64,000 nt of DNA from an uncultured Prevotella sp. (GCA_905236815.1 CAJOPE010000026.1:26403-90402); one strand, 5' to 3'; numbered from the stretch's first letter, positions 21,517-32,604 are shown. Notes: generated from the letters alone by a model not told the origin. Numbers and translations: made by a program.

Positions 21517-23265
21517 TTAATCTAAGCCAAGACTTTTCTTGATAGCAGCAACCTTCTTGCTTGCTTTTTCCTCAAGAGCAGGATAATCAGAAGCCTCCTT
21601 CAAAGAATCCTTAATCTCAATATAGAACTTAATCTTTGGCTCAGTACCTGAAGGACGAACACTTACCTTTGTACCATCCTCACAGAACCACTGAAGTACA
21701 TTACTTGTAGTAGGCATTTCGAGCTTAGTTACATTGCCCTCAGCATCTTTAGCTGTAAGGTCCTTGTAATCCTTTGTAAGAACAACCTTGCTACCTGCGA
21801 TCTCAGGAACACCATTTTCGCGGAAGTTGATCATCATCTGCTGAATCTCATCGGCACCAGCCTTACCAGGACGCTCAACATTGATAAGAGTCTCGTGGCT
21901 GTAGCCATACTCCTTATAGATATCCATCAAGACATCATAAAGAGTCTTTCCATTATCCTTTGCATAAGCACAGATCTCAGCGAGCAATGAGCAAGCAGAA
22001 ACTGAGTCCTTATCACGAACGAAATCTTCTGCGAGGAAGCCGTAGCTCTCTTCACCACCACCGATATACTGCTGCTTTCCTTCAGATAGAGCAATCTCGC
22101 GAGCAATCCACTTGAAACCAGTGAAGCAGTCGCGCATCTCAATATTATTCTTATCAGCAATCTTCTTGATTACCTCAGTTGTAACAATAGTCTTAACGAT
22201 GAAATCTGTTGGTTTCATCTTTCCTACAGCCTTGCGGTTAGCAATGATATACCACAAGAAGATCATACAGGTCTGGTTACCGTTGATAAGTACCCACTCA
22301 CCCTTGTCGTTCTTGCAAGCCATACCAATACGGTCTGCGTCTGGATCTGATGCCATAAGGATATCTGCATCAAGTGCCTTAGAGTCACGAAGACCCAATG
22401 TAAGAGCTTCAGCGAACTCTGGGTTTGGACGATCTACTGTAGAGAAGTTGCCATCCTTTACCATTTGCTCCTTAACACAATGTACATTGTCGAAGCCCCA
22501 CTGCTTCAAAGAACGAGGAATCATAGTCATACCTGTACCGTGAAGAGGAGTATAAACAATGCAAAGATCGTGCTGGCGCTTGATCACTTCAGGATCGATG
22601 CTCAAAGTCTGAACCTGGTCAAGATAGATCTGGTCGATTTCCTCACCGATAATCTCGATAAGCTCCTTGTTGCCCTCGAACTTCACATCCTCAACAGTTA
22701 CCTTGTTAACCTCGTCGATGATACCCTTGTCGTGAGGAGGGAGTACCTGAGCACCATCCTCCCAGTAAGCCTTGTAACCGTTATATTCACGTGGGTTGTG
22801 GGAAGCAGTGATATTAACACCACCCTGACAGCCGAAGTGACGGATTGCGAAAGAACACTCTGGAGTTGGACGCATATCCTCGAAAAGATAAACCTTGATA
22901 CCATTAGCAGAGAAAATGTCTGCAACGCTCTCAGCATACTTGCGAGAGTTGTTACGGCAGTCGTGGCATACAACCACAGAAATCTGCTCTTTGTCCTTAA
23001 AGTTTATCTTCAGATAGTTGGCGAAGCCCTGAGTAGCCATGCCAACTGTGTAAATGTTCATACGATTTGAACCAGCGCCCATAATTCCGCGCAAACCACC
23101 AGTACCAAACTCCAGGTCTCTATAGAAACACTCTATGAGTTCTGTTTTGTCGGCTGCATCAAGCTTAGCCTGAACATCCTTACGTGTTTCCTCATCAAAA
23201 GAAGGAGATAACCACTGTTTAGCTTTTGCTTCGCACTGAGCGATAAGTTCTGCGTTATTTGCCAT
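21517..23265 (-). CDS. Phosphoglucomutase/phosphomannomutase family protein
   Basis: GTGGLRGIMGAGSNRMN, GVNITASHNPREYNGYK, DPDADRIG. Confidence 0.95.
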   Translation of the reverse strand: MANNAELIAQCEAKAKQWLSPSFDEETRKDVQAKLDAADKTELIECFYRDLEFGTGGLRGIMGAGSNRMNIYTVGMATQGFANYLKINFKDKEQISVVVCHDCRNNSRKYAESVADIFSANGIKVYLFEDMRPTPECSFAIRHFGCQGGVNITASHNPREYNGYKAYWEDGAQVLPPHDKGIIDEVNKVTVEDVKFEGNKELIEIIGEEIDQIYLDQVQTLSIDPEVIKRQHDLCIVYTPLHGTGMTMIPRSLKQWGFDNVHCVKEQMVKDGNFSTVDRPNPEFAEALTLGLRDSKALDADILMASDPDADRIGMACKNDKGEWVLINGNQTCMIFLWYIIANRKAVGKMKPTDFIVKTIVTTEVIKKIADKNNIEMRDCFTGFKWIAREIALSEGKQQYIGGGEESYGFLAEDFVRDKDSVSACSLLAEICAYAKDNGKTLYDVLMDIYKEYGYSHETLINVERPGKAGADEIQQMMINFRENGVPEIAGSKVVLTKDYKDLTAKDAEGNVTKLEMPTTSNVLQWFCEDGTKVSVRPSGTEPKIKFYIEIKDSLKEASDYPALEEKASKKVAAIKKSLGLD

Positions 23266-23385
23266 AGTTATTATATATTTTAAATGTAATATTCTCTCGC
23301 AAAGATAATAATTATTTTTGTTTTAGGACACATTAATGGACATTTTTTTGTATTTTTGCAAATCAAATAATTAATAGGAGAAGAT

Positions 23386-23706
23386 ATGGAACTACACTAT
23401 ACTGGCGTAATCATTGCAATCAGCACCTTTTTGGTTATTGGTGCGTTTCACCCTGTTGTCATAAAAACAGAGTATTATTTTGGTACTAAACCATGGTGGT
23501 TGTTTCTTCTTGGTGGCTTAGTCTGCCTTTGTTTCGCCTTTTTAGTGTCCGATATTTTATGGTCTTCTATTCTTGGAGTTCTTGGTGCTTCCTTCCTTTG
23601 GTCGATAGGTGAACTTTTCGAACAGAAGAAACGTGTTGAGAAGGGCTGGTTCCCGATGAACCCCAAGCGTAAAGATGATTACACTAAATCAGAAAATAAG
23701 GGATAA
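23386..23706 (+). CDS. DUF4491-family small membrane protein
   Basis: MELHYTGVIIAISTFLVIGAFHPVVIKTEYYFGTKPWWLF. Confidence 0.8.
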   Translation: MELHYTGVIIAISTFLVIGAFHPVVIKTEYYFGTKPWWLFLLGGLVCLCFAFLVSDILWSSILGVLGASFLWSIGELFEQKKRVEKGWFPMNPKRKDDYTKSENKG

Positions 23707-23710
23707 CAAT

Positions 23711-24181
23711 ATGAAAACAGAACTGATATTGGTTGGAAAGACTGTTAACAAACATTTTGTGGCAGGCATCAAGGATTATGCTGAGCGCATCACGCACTAT
23801 ATGCCATTTGAGATTAAGGTGATTCCCGAAATTAAGTTTACAAAGTCGCTTACAGAAGAACTTCAGAAAACAAAGGAAGGTGAATTGATTCTCAAACAGA
23901 TACAACCATCCGATACTGTTGTTCTTTTGGATGAACATGGTAAGGAATATCGCTCAATCGAGTTTGCCGATTGGTTGCAGAAGAAGCAGAACACTGCCCG
24001 TCGACTCATCTTTGTAATTGGAGGTCCCTACGGTTTCTCCGAAGAAGTTTATAAGCGCGCCAACGAGAAAATTAGTCTTAGCAAGATGACTTTCAGCCAC
24101 CAGATGGTGAGAATGATATTTACAGAACAAATCTACAGGGCCTGCACTATTATCAAGGGCGAGCCTTATCATCACGAATAA
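23711..24181 (+). CDS. rlmH: 23S rRNA (pseudouridine1915-N3)-methyltransferase
   Basis: [11 protein letters not shown]...[18 protein letters not shown]...[17 protein letters not shown]...[15 protein letters not shown]. Confidence 0.97.
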   Translation: MKTELILVGKTVNKHFVAGIKDYAERITHYMPFEIKVIPEIKFTKSLTEELQKTKEGELILKQIQPSDTVVLLDEHGKEYRSIEFADWLQKKQNTARRLIFVIGGPYGFSEEVYKRANEKISLSKMTFSHQMVRMIFTEQIYRACTIIKGEPYHHE

Positions 24182-24188
24182 ATATATT

Positions 24189-27101
24189 ATGACAAAAAAT
24201 ATAGAGAATAATACGATTGAGATACACGGTGCCCGTGTGAACAATCTTAAAAATATATCCGTAAACATTCCTCGTGACAAATTTATAGTTGTATGTGGTG
24301 TTTCCGGTTCTGGTAAGTCATCATTGGCTTTCGATACACTCTATGCTGAGGGACAGCGTCGATATGTAGAATCTCTCTCCTCTTATGCCCGTCAGTTCCT
24401 GGGTAGAATGAGCAAGCCTGAGTGTGATTTCATTAAGGGTCTTCCTCCAGCAATTGCTATTGAGCAGAAGGTTATTTCTCGAAACCCTCGCTCTACAGTA
24501 GGTACTTCTACTGAGATCTATGAGTATCTTCGCCTGCTTTTCGCCCGTATAGGAAAGACCTTCTCGCCTATTAGTGGCGATGAGGTGAAGCGTCATACTA
24601 CTGATGATGTGCTAAAATGTACACAACAGTTCTCCGAAGGCACTAAGTTTGTACTTCTCGCTCCTTTTCATGTAGCTGAGGACCGCACTTTGCGCCAACA
24701 AATGGAGATGTATAATAAGGAGGGGTACAGCCGAATATATGTAGATGGCGATTTTCAGCGTATTGAAGATTTGATGGATTCTCAGGATCCAGATACTCTT
24801 GAACTGCTGGAGAAAAATGGAAAGGAGTATAATGAGATGCTTTCCGATGGTGGTGCAGAGAACCTTAAGGGTTATTATCTTGTTATTACTCGTTCGGCTG
24901 TATCTTCAGCTAAAGACCAGATTTCACAGCTCATAGATTCTGCCGAAACTGCATTTTACGAAGGTGATGGCGAGTGCAAGCTTTTATTCTTGCCTTCTAA
25001 GCAGACTTTTGATTTTTCTACTCGATTTGAGGCCGACGGTATCAAATTCGAGGAGCCTAATGATAATATGTTCTCGTTCAACTCTCCATTAGGCGCTTGT
25101 CCAACGTGTGAGGGCTTTGGAAGTGTTATCGGCATTGATGAGCATCTTGTCATTCCAAACTCTAGTCTAAGTGTCTATGATGGTTGCGTACAATGTTGGC
25201 ATGGCGAGAAAATGGGTGTATGGCAAAAGGAATTCTGTCGCCGTGCAGCTAAGGACAACTTCCCTATTTTCAAACCATATTATGAGCTTACTCGAAAGGA
25301 GAAAGATATGCTCTGGCATGGTTTGCCTTCCGATAAAAATAGTGCAGAGCCTGTGAGTCTTGACGCTTTCTTCCAAATGGTGAAGGAAAATCAATACAAG
25401 ATTCAGTATCGTGTGATGCTGAGTCGTTTTCGCGGTAAGACTGTCTGTCCAGATTGTCATGGTACTCGATTGAAGAAGGAAGCCAACTATGTGAAAGTTG
25501 GTGGTATGAGCATCACAGAACTAGTGGAGATGCCGATACGCAACCTTGAAAAATGGTTCCTTGACTTGCAACTTGATGAGCATGATGCTGAGGTGAGCAA
25601 GCGACTTCTTACAGAAATCCGCAATCGTCTGCACTATCTTGTAGAGGTAGGTGTAGGCTATCTCACACTCAACCGCCGTTCTAATAGTCTTTCTGGTGGA
25701 GAAAGTCAACGCATTAACCTTACCACTTCGCTCGGAAGTAGTTTGGTGGGTAGTCTTTATATTCTTGACGAACCAAGTATCGGTCTTCATAGTCGCGATA
25801 CCGATCGCCTTATCCGTGTTCTCCGTGAGCTTCAGGAGTTGGGCAACACTGTGGTTGTAGTCGAGCATGATGAGGAGATTATGCGTGAGGCCGACTACAT
25901 TATTGACATAGGTCCTGATGCAGGAAGACTAGGTGGTGAAGTTGTTGCTGAGGTTTCAGGATTTGAAATCCGAGAATTCAAGGATTCTAAAGATAAAGGT
26001 ATCGAGAATAATCTTCTCGAGAGATTCCCGAAATCCCATACCATAAAATATCTCACAGGCACCGAGACTATTGATGTGCCAAAGTCACGTCGTGCATGGA
26101 ACCTTTCCATTGAGTTGAAGGGTGCTCGTATGAACAATCTTCGCGGAGTGGATGTAAAGATTCCATTGAATTGTTTCGACGTGGTTACTGGTGTTTCAGG
26201 TTCGGGTAAGTCGTCACTTATCAAGGGCATCCTCTACCCTGCTATGAAGCGTCACCTAGATGAAGTTAGTGATGCTCCAGGCGAATACACCTCATTAGAG
26301 GGTGATTGGAAGGCCATTAAACATGTGGAGTTTGTTGACCAGAACCCAATCGGAAAATCATCACGAAGTAATCCTGCCACTTATGTAAAGGCGTATGATG
26401 CAATCCGTCAGGTATTTGCAGAACAGCCACTGGCCAAACAGCTTAGTTTTACTCCTCAATTCTTCAGTTTCAATGCTGAAGGTGGAAGATGCGAAGAGTG
26501 CAAGGGTGCTGGTGTCATAACCGTGGAGATGCAGTTCATGGCCGACCTGGTGCTGGAGTGTGAGGCATGTCACGGACAGCGTTTCAAGCGTGATGTACTT
26601 GAAGTACGTTATCACGAGAAGAATATCAATGATGTACTCAATATGACGGTGAGCGAGGCGATTGAATTCTTCGGACAATATGGCGAGAAGGCTATCATCA
26701 GTCGACTCAAGCCTTTAGAGGATGTCGGACTGGGCTATATCAAGTTGGGCCAGAGTTCTTCTACCCTTTCAGGTGGTGAGAATCAACGTGTTAAGTTGGC
26801 TTATTTTATTGGTCAAGAGAAAGCAGATCCAACACTCTTCATCTTCGATGAGCCTACAACAGGCTTGCATTTCCACGATATCAAGCGATTGCTGAAGGCA
26901 TTCGACTCATTGATTGCCAAAGGACATACCATTCTTGTAATTGAACACAATCTTGATGTTATCAAATGTGCCGATTATGTGCTTGATCTTGGTCCAGATG
27001 GTGGAGACAAGGGGGGTAATCTTGTGGTTGCAGGAACTCCTGAAGAAGTTGTTGCCTGCAAGGAGAGTTTGACGGGTAAATACTTGAAAAGCTACCTTTA
27101 A
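24189..27101 (+). CDS. uvrA: Excinuclease ABC subunit UvrA
   Basis: [38 protein letters not shown], two ABC modules, zinc-finger CxxC pairs. Confidence 0.98.
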   Translation: MTKNIENNTIEIHGARVNNLKNISVNIPRDKFIVVCGVSGSGKSSLAFDTLYAEGQRRYVESLSSYARQFLGRMSKPECDFIKGLPPAIAIEQKVISRNPRSTVGTSTEIYEYLRLLFARIGKTFSPISGDEVKRHTTDDVLKCTQQFSEGTKFVLLAPFHVAEDRTLRQQMEMYNKEGYSRIYVDGDFQRIEDLMDSQDPDTLELLEKNGKEYNEMLSDGGAENLKGYYLVITRSAVSSAKDQISQLIDSAETAFYEGDGECKLLFLPSKQTFDFSTRFEADGIKFEEPNDNMFSFNSPLGACPTCEGFGSVIGIDEHLVIPNSSLSVYDGCVQCWHGEKMGVWQKEFCRRAAKDNFPIFKPYYELTRKEKDMLWHGLPSDKNSAEPVSLDAFFQMVKENQYKIQYRVMLSRFRGKTVCPDCHGTRLKKEANYVKVGGMSITELVEMPIRNLEKWFLDLQLDEHDAEVSKRLLTEIRNRLHYLVEVGVGYLTLNRRSNSLSGGESQRINLTTSLGSSLVGSLYILDEPSIGLHSRDTDRLIRVLRELQELGNTVVVVEHDEEIMREADYIIDIGPDAGRLGGEVVAEVSGFEIREFKDSKDKGIENNLLERFPKSHTIKYLTGTETIDVPKSRRAWNLSIELKGARMNNLRGVDVKIPLNCFDVVTGVSGSGKSSLIKGILYPAMKRHLDEVSDAPGEYTSLEGDWKAIKHVEFVDQNPIGKSSRSNPATYVKAYDAIRQVFAEQPLAKQLSFTPQFFSFNAEGGRCEECKGAGVITVEMQFMADLVLECEACHGQRFKRDVLEVRYHEKNINDVLNMTVSEAIEFFGQYGEKAIISRLKPLEDVGLGYIKLGQSSSTLSGGENQRVKLAYFIGQEKADPTLFIFDEPTTGLHFHDIKRLLKAFDSLIAKGHTILVIEHNLDVIKCADYVLDLGPDGGDKGGNLVVAGTPEEVVACKESLTGKYLKSYL

Positions 27102-27160
27102 CCCACCTCCAGTTTCTCCAATAGGGAGGAAAGATTGATTAGTTTAACTCAAAAATATGT

Positions 27161-27184
27161 AGGGGCGGAATTTATTCCGCTCCT
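27161..27184. repeat. Dispersed palindrome AGGGGCGGAA-TTTA-TTCCGCTCCT (copy 1), also a likely uvrA terminator
   Basis: Same architecture as 39088-39111. Confidence 0.75.
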
Positions 27185-27344
27185 ATTTTTTTATATATAA
27201 ATCAAAAACGCAATGATTTTCACCCATACAAATATATAAACCAACCAAAATATGCCTTGAATTTCTAACTTTTTATAAAGAACTACCATAAATATGCTAT
27301 GAAATTGCCAACTTTGTGGTATTTCGTAGATGGAAATTTCGCCG

Positions 27345-27352
27345 TATCTTTG
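27345..27352 (+). promoter_or_regulatory. -7 element TATCTTTG upstream of an orphan transcript
   Basis: TAnnTTTG match; no good -33 element. Confidence 0.35.
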
Positions 27353-27357
27353 CATCA

Positions 27358-27489
27358 GAAATCAAACAAAGATTTACAGCGGTACATCCGGAATGATTCC
27401 ATAGCACATAGATTGAATTTATAATGTTTTTGTATTTGAGTTAGAATGATGCTCAGATTGCTTGCAGAAAGCAGTCTGAGCATTTTTGT
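27358..27489 (+). ncRNA. Putative small RNA ending at a strong terminator
   Basis: -7 element upstream; terminator stem ATGCTCAGATTGCTT-GCAGA-AAGCAGTCTGAGCAT (27449-27483) then TTTTTG; flanking genes do not use it. Confidence 0.4.
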
Positions 27490-27519
27490 TTGATACTTAT
27501 GCAGTACTGATATAAATAA

Positions 27520-27948
27520 TTACTTTGTATTAATTTCAAGTAAAGAATCCGGACTAGCAATTTCTAGAATCTCAGAATTATCAACTTTCCACATATCTAA
27601 CTCGCAAAGATTCTGGTTAGAATCTATTAGCAAATAGACACAAACTTCTGTACCATCAGCATCATAATAATAACTATCTGTAATAAGACGACCTCCCCGC
27701 TTTAACAGAATTGGCAAACTTATATTTATAAGTCTGATAGATCCAATCCGCACATCATCAATAGGTTGAGCCAAGATTTTTTCCATCCAATTTGGTTCAA
27801 GATTATAATTTGCTTTTTTAGCAAGTGCCTCTATTAATTCAAGTTCTTCTTTTGTACAGCGCCTAACAGGTCTTTGCCCGATAATATTATTATTCATGTG
27901 TCTTATCGTATTGTTATCAATCCATCTTTGACGCAATATCAAGTACAA
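27520..27948 (-). CDS. Hypothetical protein, possibly DUF6984-like (start may be ATG at 27897)
   Basis: RPVRRCTKEELELIEALAKKANYN...GSIRLIN; family call from memory only. Confidence 0.5.
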   Translation of the reverse strand: MYLILRQRWIDNNTIRHMNNNIIGQRPVRRCTKEELELIEALAKKANYNLEPNWMEKILAQPIDDVRIGSIRLINISLPILLKRGGRLITDSYYYDADGTEVCVYLLIDSNQNLCELDMWKVDNSEILEIASPDSLLEINTK

Positions 27949-27969
27949 TAAATATTTTTCCCTGTACTT

Positions 27970-28482
27970 CTACTCCATTCTTCCGTATTTCATTTCTTCT
28001 CCCTCCTTATCGTACTGTTTGCGTTTGCCGGTAATCTCAGTAAGCGTAATTCGAACAACAGCAGTGCGAGATAAGGAACGAGCAATAGCCTCGTCGAATG
28101 CATCCATGTGTTTAGGAAGAAAACGTTCACTTATTAACCGAAGTCCCTTTATCTTTTCTGTATCCTCAGTAATAAGTTCAGCTTTTCCATAGGCGATTGC
28201 AGATTTGAACTGAAGGGTGAAGCTTCCATCCTTTGGACCTACTGTTGGAGTACATCTACTTACAGCAGAAAGGCAAACCTCCGGATGAGCTTTAATGGCA
28301 TCAAGTTTCTTACCCTCAAGAGCACCGTGGAAATACCAATGAACATCGTCATCGGAAGCAAGTGAAAGTGGCAAGCCATATGCCTTTCCTTCTGTGTCTA
28401 TGAAACTCACGGTAACATAGGGTGCCTTATGCAACACTTCCAATGCCCACTCTCTATCCATTTCTCTTGATATCTTTCTCAT
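27970..28482 (-). CDS. Pyridoxamine 5'-phosphate oxidase-family FMN-binding protein (NimA-like split-barrel)
   Basis: APYVTVSFIDTEGKAYGLPLSLASDDDVHWYFHGALEGKKLDAIKAHPEVCLSAV. Confidence 0.85.
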   Translation of the reverse strand: MRKISREMDREWALEVLHKAPYVTVSFIDTEGKAYGLPLSLASDDDVHWYFHGALEGKKLDAIKAHPEVCLSAVSRCTPTVGPKDGSFTLQFKSAIAYGKAELITEDTEKIKGLRLISERFLPKHMDAFDEAIARSLSRTAVVRITLTEITGKRKQYDKEGEEMKYGRME

Positions 28483-28489
28483 AATACTT

Positions 28490-29176
28490 TTATTTAATTT
28501 TCTTTATACGATCAAAAAAAGGTTTCAATGCACCTGGATGAATGCCCATCTTCACAAGTTCTTGATAATCAGCCATAGCATCTTTCTTGCGATACAGAAG
28601 AATGCGAAGTTCCATTCTATTCACCCAGTAATCAGTTATCGTTGGATCTTTCTCAATAGCCTTGGAATAGTCGAATTCTGCCAAATCAAGCATATTCCTA
28701 CCCTTTTCAATACCGCCACGGGCAGCATAAGCCTCGGCACTATCCGGATATTGCTCTATCAAACTATTAATCTGATCCATGGCCTCAGTCTTATGCTTAT
28801 CTTTTTCGTTGAGAAGAGCCAAACCGAGTTGGGCTTCAAAATTTCCGGGAACTAAAATCAACAGATTCTGATAGTCTAATCGTGCAAAATTAAATCGGTT
28901 CAGTTTCTCGTTTACATAAGCACGATAAAATAAACCAGCAATATTCTTATTGTCAATATATAGAACTTTGTCAAGGTCATCCTTGGCATATTCCCATTGT
29001 TTAAGTTCTATGTTCCATGCCACTTTTTTCAGTCGTAAGTCGATGCTGTCAGGGTGAAAGGCAAGCTGATGAGTAGCTTGCGCCAAAGAATCACGCAAAG
29101 CTTCTGGTTTGGTCTGAGCTGAAAGGTTCCCTGAAAAAACAGAGAACACTAGAAGGGCTGTATATATCTTGTTCAT
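28490..29176 (-). CDS. Secreted TPR protein
   Basis: Signal peptide; TPR repeats (AEAYAARGGIEKGRNMLDLAEFDYSKAIEKDPT). Confidence 0.8.
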   Translation of the reverse strand: MNKIYTALLVFSVFSGNLSAQTKPEALRDSLAQATHQLAFHPDSIDLRLKKVAWNIELKQWEYAKDDLDKVLYIDNKNIAGLFYRAYVNEKLNRFNFARLDYQNLLILVPGNFEAQLGLALLNEKDKHKTEAMDQINSLIEQYPDSAEAYAARGGIEKGRNMLDLAEFDYSKAIEKDPTITDYWVNRMELRILLYRKKDAMADYQELVKMGIHPGALKPFFDRIKKIK

Positions 29177-29435
29177 ACAGCAAAGGTACGATAAAATTCA
29201 AAAAATCAAAAATTAATAAATTCAAAAAATTATATTGAATGCTAATTTCAAATAAATTTAAGCTATTATCGCAGAATATAGAGATAATGATATAAATAAA
29301 ACATTTCTAACTGATGAAAATTACCATCCTTTCACTTTGATGCATAATAGTCAACATATTTTACCAATTCAGAAATAGCCTTAATTGAGTGCTAAGAACA
29401 TATATATGAGGTGCCAATATCCTATGTTCTGGAAA

Positions 29436-29475
29436 GTCTGCCTCTAGGCAGACTATAATCTGCCTAGAGGAAGAC
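29436..29475. repeat. Nested palindrome with two alternative hairpins
   Basis: GTCTGCCTCTAGGCAGA / TCTGCCTAGAGGAAGAC (16/17) containing GTCTGCC-TCTA-GGCAGAC. Confidence 0.8.
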
Positions 29476-29618
29476 GAAGGATTCTTTTGCCCTTCATCCA
29501 GCTTAAAAGCAGAAATGAGGATTTAACTCTATACCATCATCCATCGATTTTAGAGGCTGTAGATTTTCACCTTCATGTGATTTACACAAGTACAGATGAA
29601 ATCAAATAAAAGCATTTT

Positions 29619-29685
29619 AAAAAGTTCCTCCATAGTTAATTCTATAATATACAATGACTTATCTAAAAATATGGAGGAACTTTTT
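29619..29685. repeat. 16-bp perfect inverted repeat spaced 35 nt
   Basis: AAAAAGTTCCTCCATA ... TATGGAGGAACTTTTT. Confidence 0.8.
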
Positions 29686-29841
29686 TGAATTAAACAAAAA
29701 ATATAATATGCTTTTTCCATCAACATAACTTTAAAAAAGCTAGAAATCGATATGCTTACGCCTAATTTCTATATCTTTTTTCTCGCTTTGGTATATGGAT
29801 TCCTATTATGATGTGAATTGCGTTATATTTGTAGAAAAAAA

Positions 29842-29880
29842 AATAATGCAAAAACTCCACAAGGGAATTTCTGCATTATT
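29842..29880 (-). terminator. Terminator of the leu operon, downstream of leuB
   Basis: Minus strand: AATAATGCAGAAATTCCC...TTTTTGCATTATT followed by a T run. Confidence 0.65.
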
Positions 29881-29906
29881 AAATTATTGAGTGTTTAAGT
29901 TTACTC

Positions 29907-30968
29907 TTAAGCGTTCTTGATGTAGTTAACGATCCACTCGCCTACTTCAGTTGTGCCATACTGAGCACCACCCTCAACCTGGATCTCAGGTGTACGAACA
30001 TTAGCATCGAGAGAAGCATCAACAGCCTTGCGAATCATTGCACCTTCCTCGTTCAAGCCAAAGTGCTCGAGCAACATTGCTGCAGAGAGAATCTGAGCTA
30101 CAGGGTTAGCAAGATTCTTACCTGCTGCCTGTGGCCATGAACCATGAACAGGCTCGAACAATGGTGTATGCTCGCCGAGAGAAGAAGAAGGCTGAAGACC
30201 CATTGAACCTGTGATACAAGATGTTTCATCGGTAAGGATATCACCGAAAGTATTCTCTGTTACAATTACATCGAAGAATGTTGGTTCTGTCAACACACGC
30301 ATAGAAGCATTGTCGATGAACATATAATCAACTGTAACCTCTGGGAACTGAGGTTCCATCTCCTTTGCAATCTGGCGCCACAAACGTGAACTTGCCAAAA
30401 CGTTAGCCTTATCAACTACAGTGAGGTGCTTATTGCGCTTCATTGCGAAATCAAAAGCAACCTTGAGGATACGCTCAATCTCTGGACGATAGTAGATATC
30501 TGTATCGTATGCCTTGTCATTGTCCTGATACTTCTCACCGAAGTACATACCGCCTGTAAGCTCGCGAATTACTACGAAATCAGCACCCTTCAGCAACTCA
30601 TCCTTCAAAGGACTCTTGTGAAGAAGGCAATCGAATGTTGCAACTGGACGAACATTAGCGAACAAACCGAGTTTCTTACGCATTGCAAGCAAGCCCTGCT
30701 CAGGACGAACCTTGGCTGTAGGATCGTTATCGAAACGAGGATCACCTACTGCTGCGAACAATACAGCATCAGCATCCATACAAGTCTGGAATGTATCCTC
30801 AGGGAAAGGATCGCCTACAGCGTCAATACCATGAGCACCGCAGATAGCCTCCTTATATGTAAAGTTGTGACCAAACTTGGCTGCAATAGCGTCCATTACT
30901 GCAATACCTTGTTTCATAATCTCAGGTCCAATTCCATCACCAGGAAGGACTGCAATCTTTAAATCCAT
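29907..30968 (-). CDS. leuB: 3-isopropylmalate dehydrogenase
   Basis: [47 protein letters not shown]. Confidence 0.96.
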   Translation of the reverse strand: MDLKIAVLPGDGIGPEIMKQGIAVMDAIAAKFGHNFTYKEAICGAHGIDAVGDPFPEDTFQTCMDADAVLFAAVGDPRFDNDPTAKVRPEQGLLAMRKKLGLFANVRPVATFDCLLHKSPLKDELLKGADFVVIRELTGGMYFGEKYQDNDKAYDTDIYYRPEIERILKVAFDFAMKRNKHLTVVDKANVLASSRLWRQIAKEMEPQFPEVTVDYMFIDNASMRVLTEPTFFDVIVTENTFGDILTDETSCITGSMGLQPSSSLGEHTPLFEPVHGSWPQAAGKNLANPVAQILSAAMLLEHFGLNEEGAMIRKAVDASLDANVRTPEIQVEGGAQYGTTEVGEWIVNYIKNA

Positions 30969-30984
30969 ATCTTTTTAATTTAAT

Positions 30985-32592
30985 TTAAAATCCATTCTTT
31001 AAACTATCAAACTTCTCTTTGTGAAGTTCTGGTGTGAGCACCTCTCTATCGTCTTCGGATACTTGTGAAGCATATTCCAACATATTCAACATTTTTACTG
31101 TTGCCTTGATAGCTGCCTCAGTCTGGTCTGCATCGAGTCCCTTGGTGCGCAAAACACTGCCATCATCCTTTCGCCAGGTAATGATAGTCTGCACCAAAGC
31201 ATCTGTACGACCACCTGGTGGAATACTTACTGCATAGTTGTCCAAACGAGGGAACGTGCGATTGAGGTTCTCCTTGTAGATCTTGCGAAGTGCCTTTACA
31301 AAGGCATCATACTGACCATCTCCTGTAGAATCAGCTTCATACTGATTTCCATCGATCTCTACTTTAAGACTTGCTATAGGCTTCAGACCATAAGAGGTTG
31401 ATACCATATAACTTATGAGCTTAACCTTATCCTCAGGAGTATTGTGCTTGAGCACATCACTTACAATGTATGGAAGATCCTCCTGAGAGATGAGTTCCTT
31501 GCGATCGCCAAGTTCTGTGATACGTTTGGTAACAGCCTTTGTCTGTTCCAGTGTAAGCTGTAAGCCGAGGTCATTAAGATTCTGAATGATGTTGGCCTTA
31601 CCCGAGTTCTTACCCAGTGCATACTCACGCTTACGGCCGAAACGCTCAGGCTTCAGGTCGTTGCTATAAAGCTGACCTTTCTTGTCGCCATCCGCATGAA
31701 CACCTGCAACCTGAGTAAAGACATTCTCGCCTACCACCGGCGCATTAGCAGCTACGGCAATGCCACTATATCCCTCAACGAGATGAGAAGCATCTACCAT
31801 ATAATTCTCATTGATATTGGTCTTTACACCTAGCATATCGTGCAGCATTACCTGCACAGAAGCCATTGGTGCATTACCACAGCGCTCACCTAATCCGTTC
31901 ACTGTAACATGCAGGCCATGAACACCTGCTTTCACAGCTGCCAGAGAGTCGGCCACCGCCATATCATAATCGTTGTGTGCATGGAAGTCGAACAAGCAGT
32001 TTGGCCACATCTGCACCATCTTTGTGATGTATTCATCCACCTCGAGAGGATTCAGAATACCTAAAGTATCTGGCAGCAGAAAGCGATGGATGTTCGCACC
32101 ACTCAAGGCATTCATTACCTGCTCCACGTATTCAGGAGAATTCTTCATACCTCCCGACCAGTCCTCAAGATAGAGATTCACCTTCATACCTACCTTGTCA
32201 GCATAATCAAGTACTCGGAAAATGTCCTCGATATGCTCACGTGGAGTTTTCTTCAACTGCTGAGAGCAGTGACGAAGGCTACCTTTGGCAAGCAGATTGA
32301 TTACCTGACCGCCACATTCACGAATCCAGTCGATAGACAAGTTTCCATCTACAAATCCAAGAACCTCGACCTTGTCAAGTTTTCCTTCTGCATCTGCCGC
32401 CTGGCAGATCATCTTTACAGCATCCTTCTCTCCCTGAGAGACACGTGCTGAAGCTACCTCTATTCGATCCACCCCAACATCGTGGAGCAGATAGCGGGCA
32501 ATCATCAGTTTCTCGTGTGGGAGAAAGGATACGCCATTGGTCTGTTCTCCATCCCGAAGGGTGGAATCCATTATTTCTACTGAACTATTCAA
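30985..32592 (-). CDS. LeuA/CimA-family acyl-CoA condensing enzyme (alpha-isopropylmalate/citramalate synthase-like)
   Basis: STLRDGEQTNGVSFLPHEKL, HAHNDYDMAVA, C-terminal LeuA-dimer-like regulatory domain. Confidence 0.9.
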   Translation of the reverse strand: MNSSVEIMDSTLRDGEQTNGVSFLPHEKLMIARYLLHDVGVDRIEVASARVSQGEKDAVKMICQAADAEGKLDKVEVLGFVDGNLSIDWIRECGGQVINLLAKGSLRHCSQQLKKTPREHIEDIFRVLDYADKVGMKVNLYLEDWSGGMKNSPEYVEQVMNALSGANIHRFLLPDTLGILNPLEVDEYITKMVQMWPNCLFDFHAHNDYDMAVADSLAAVKAGVHGLHVTVNGLGERCGNAPMASVQVMLHDMLGVKTNINENYMVDASHLVEGYSGIAVAANAPVVGENVFTQVAGVHADGDKKGQLYSNDLKPERFGRKREYALGKNSGKANIIQNLNDLGLQLTLEQTKAVTKRITELGDRKELISQEDLPYIVSDVLKHNTPEDKVKLISYMVSTSYGLKPIASLKVEIDGNQYEADSTGDGQYDAFVKALRKIYKENLNRTFPRLDNYAVSIPPGGRTDALVQTIITWRKDDGSVLRTKGLDADQTEAAIKATVKMLNMLEYASQVSEDDREVLTPELHKEKFDSLKNGF

Positions 32593-32604
32593 AACGTAAA
32601 ATCT

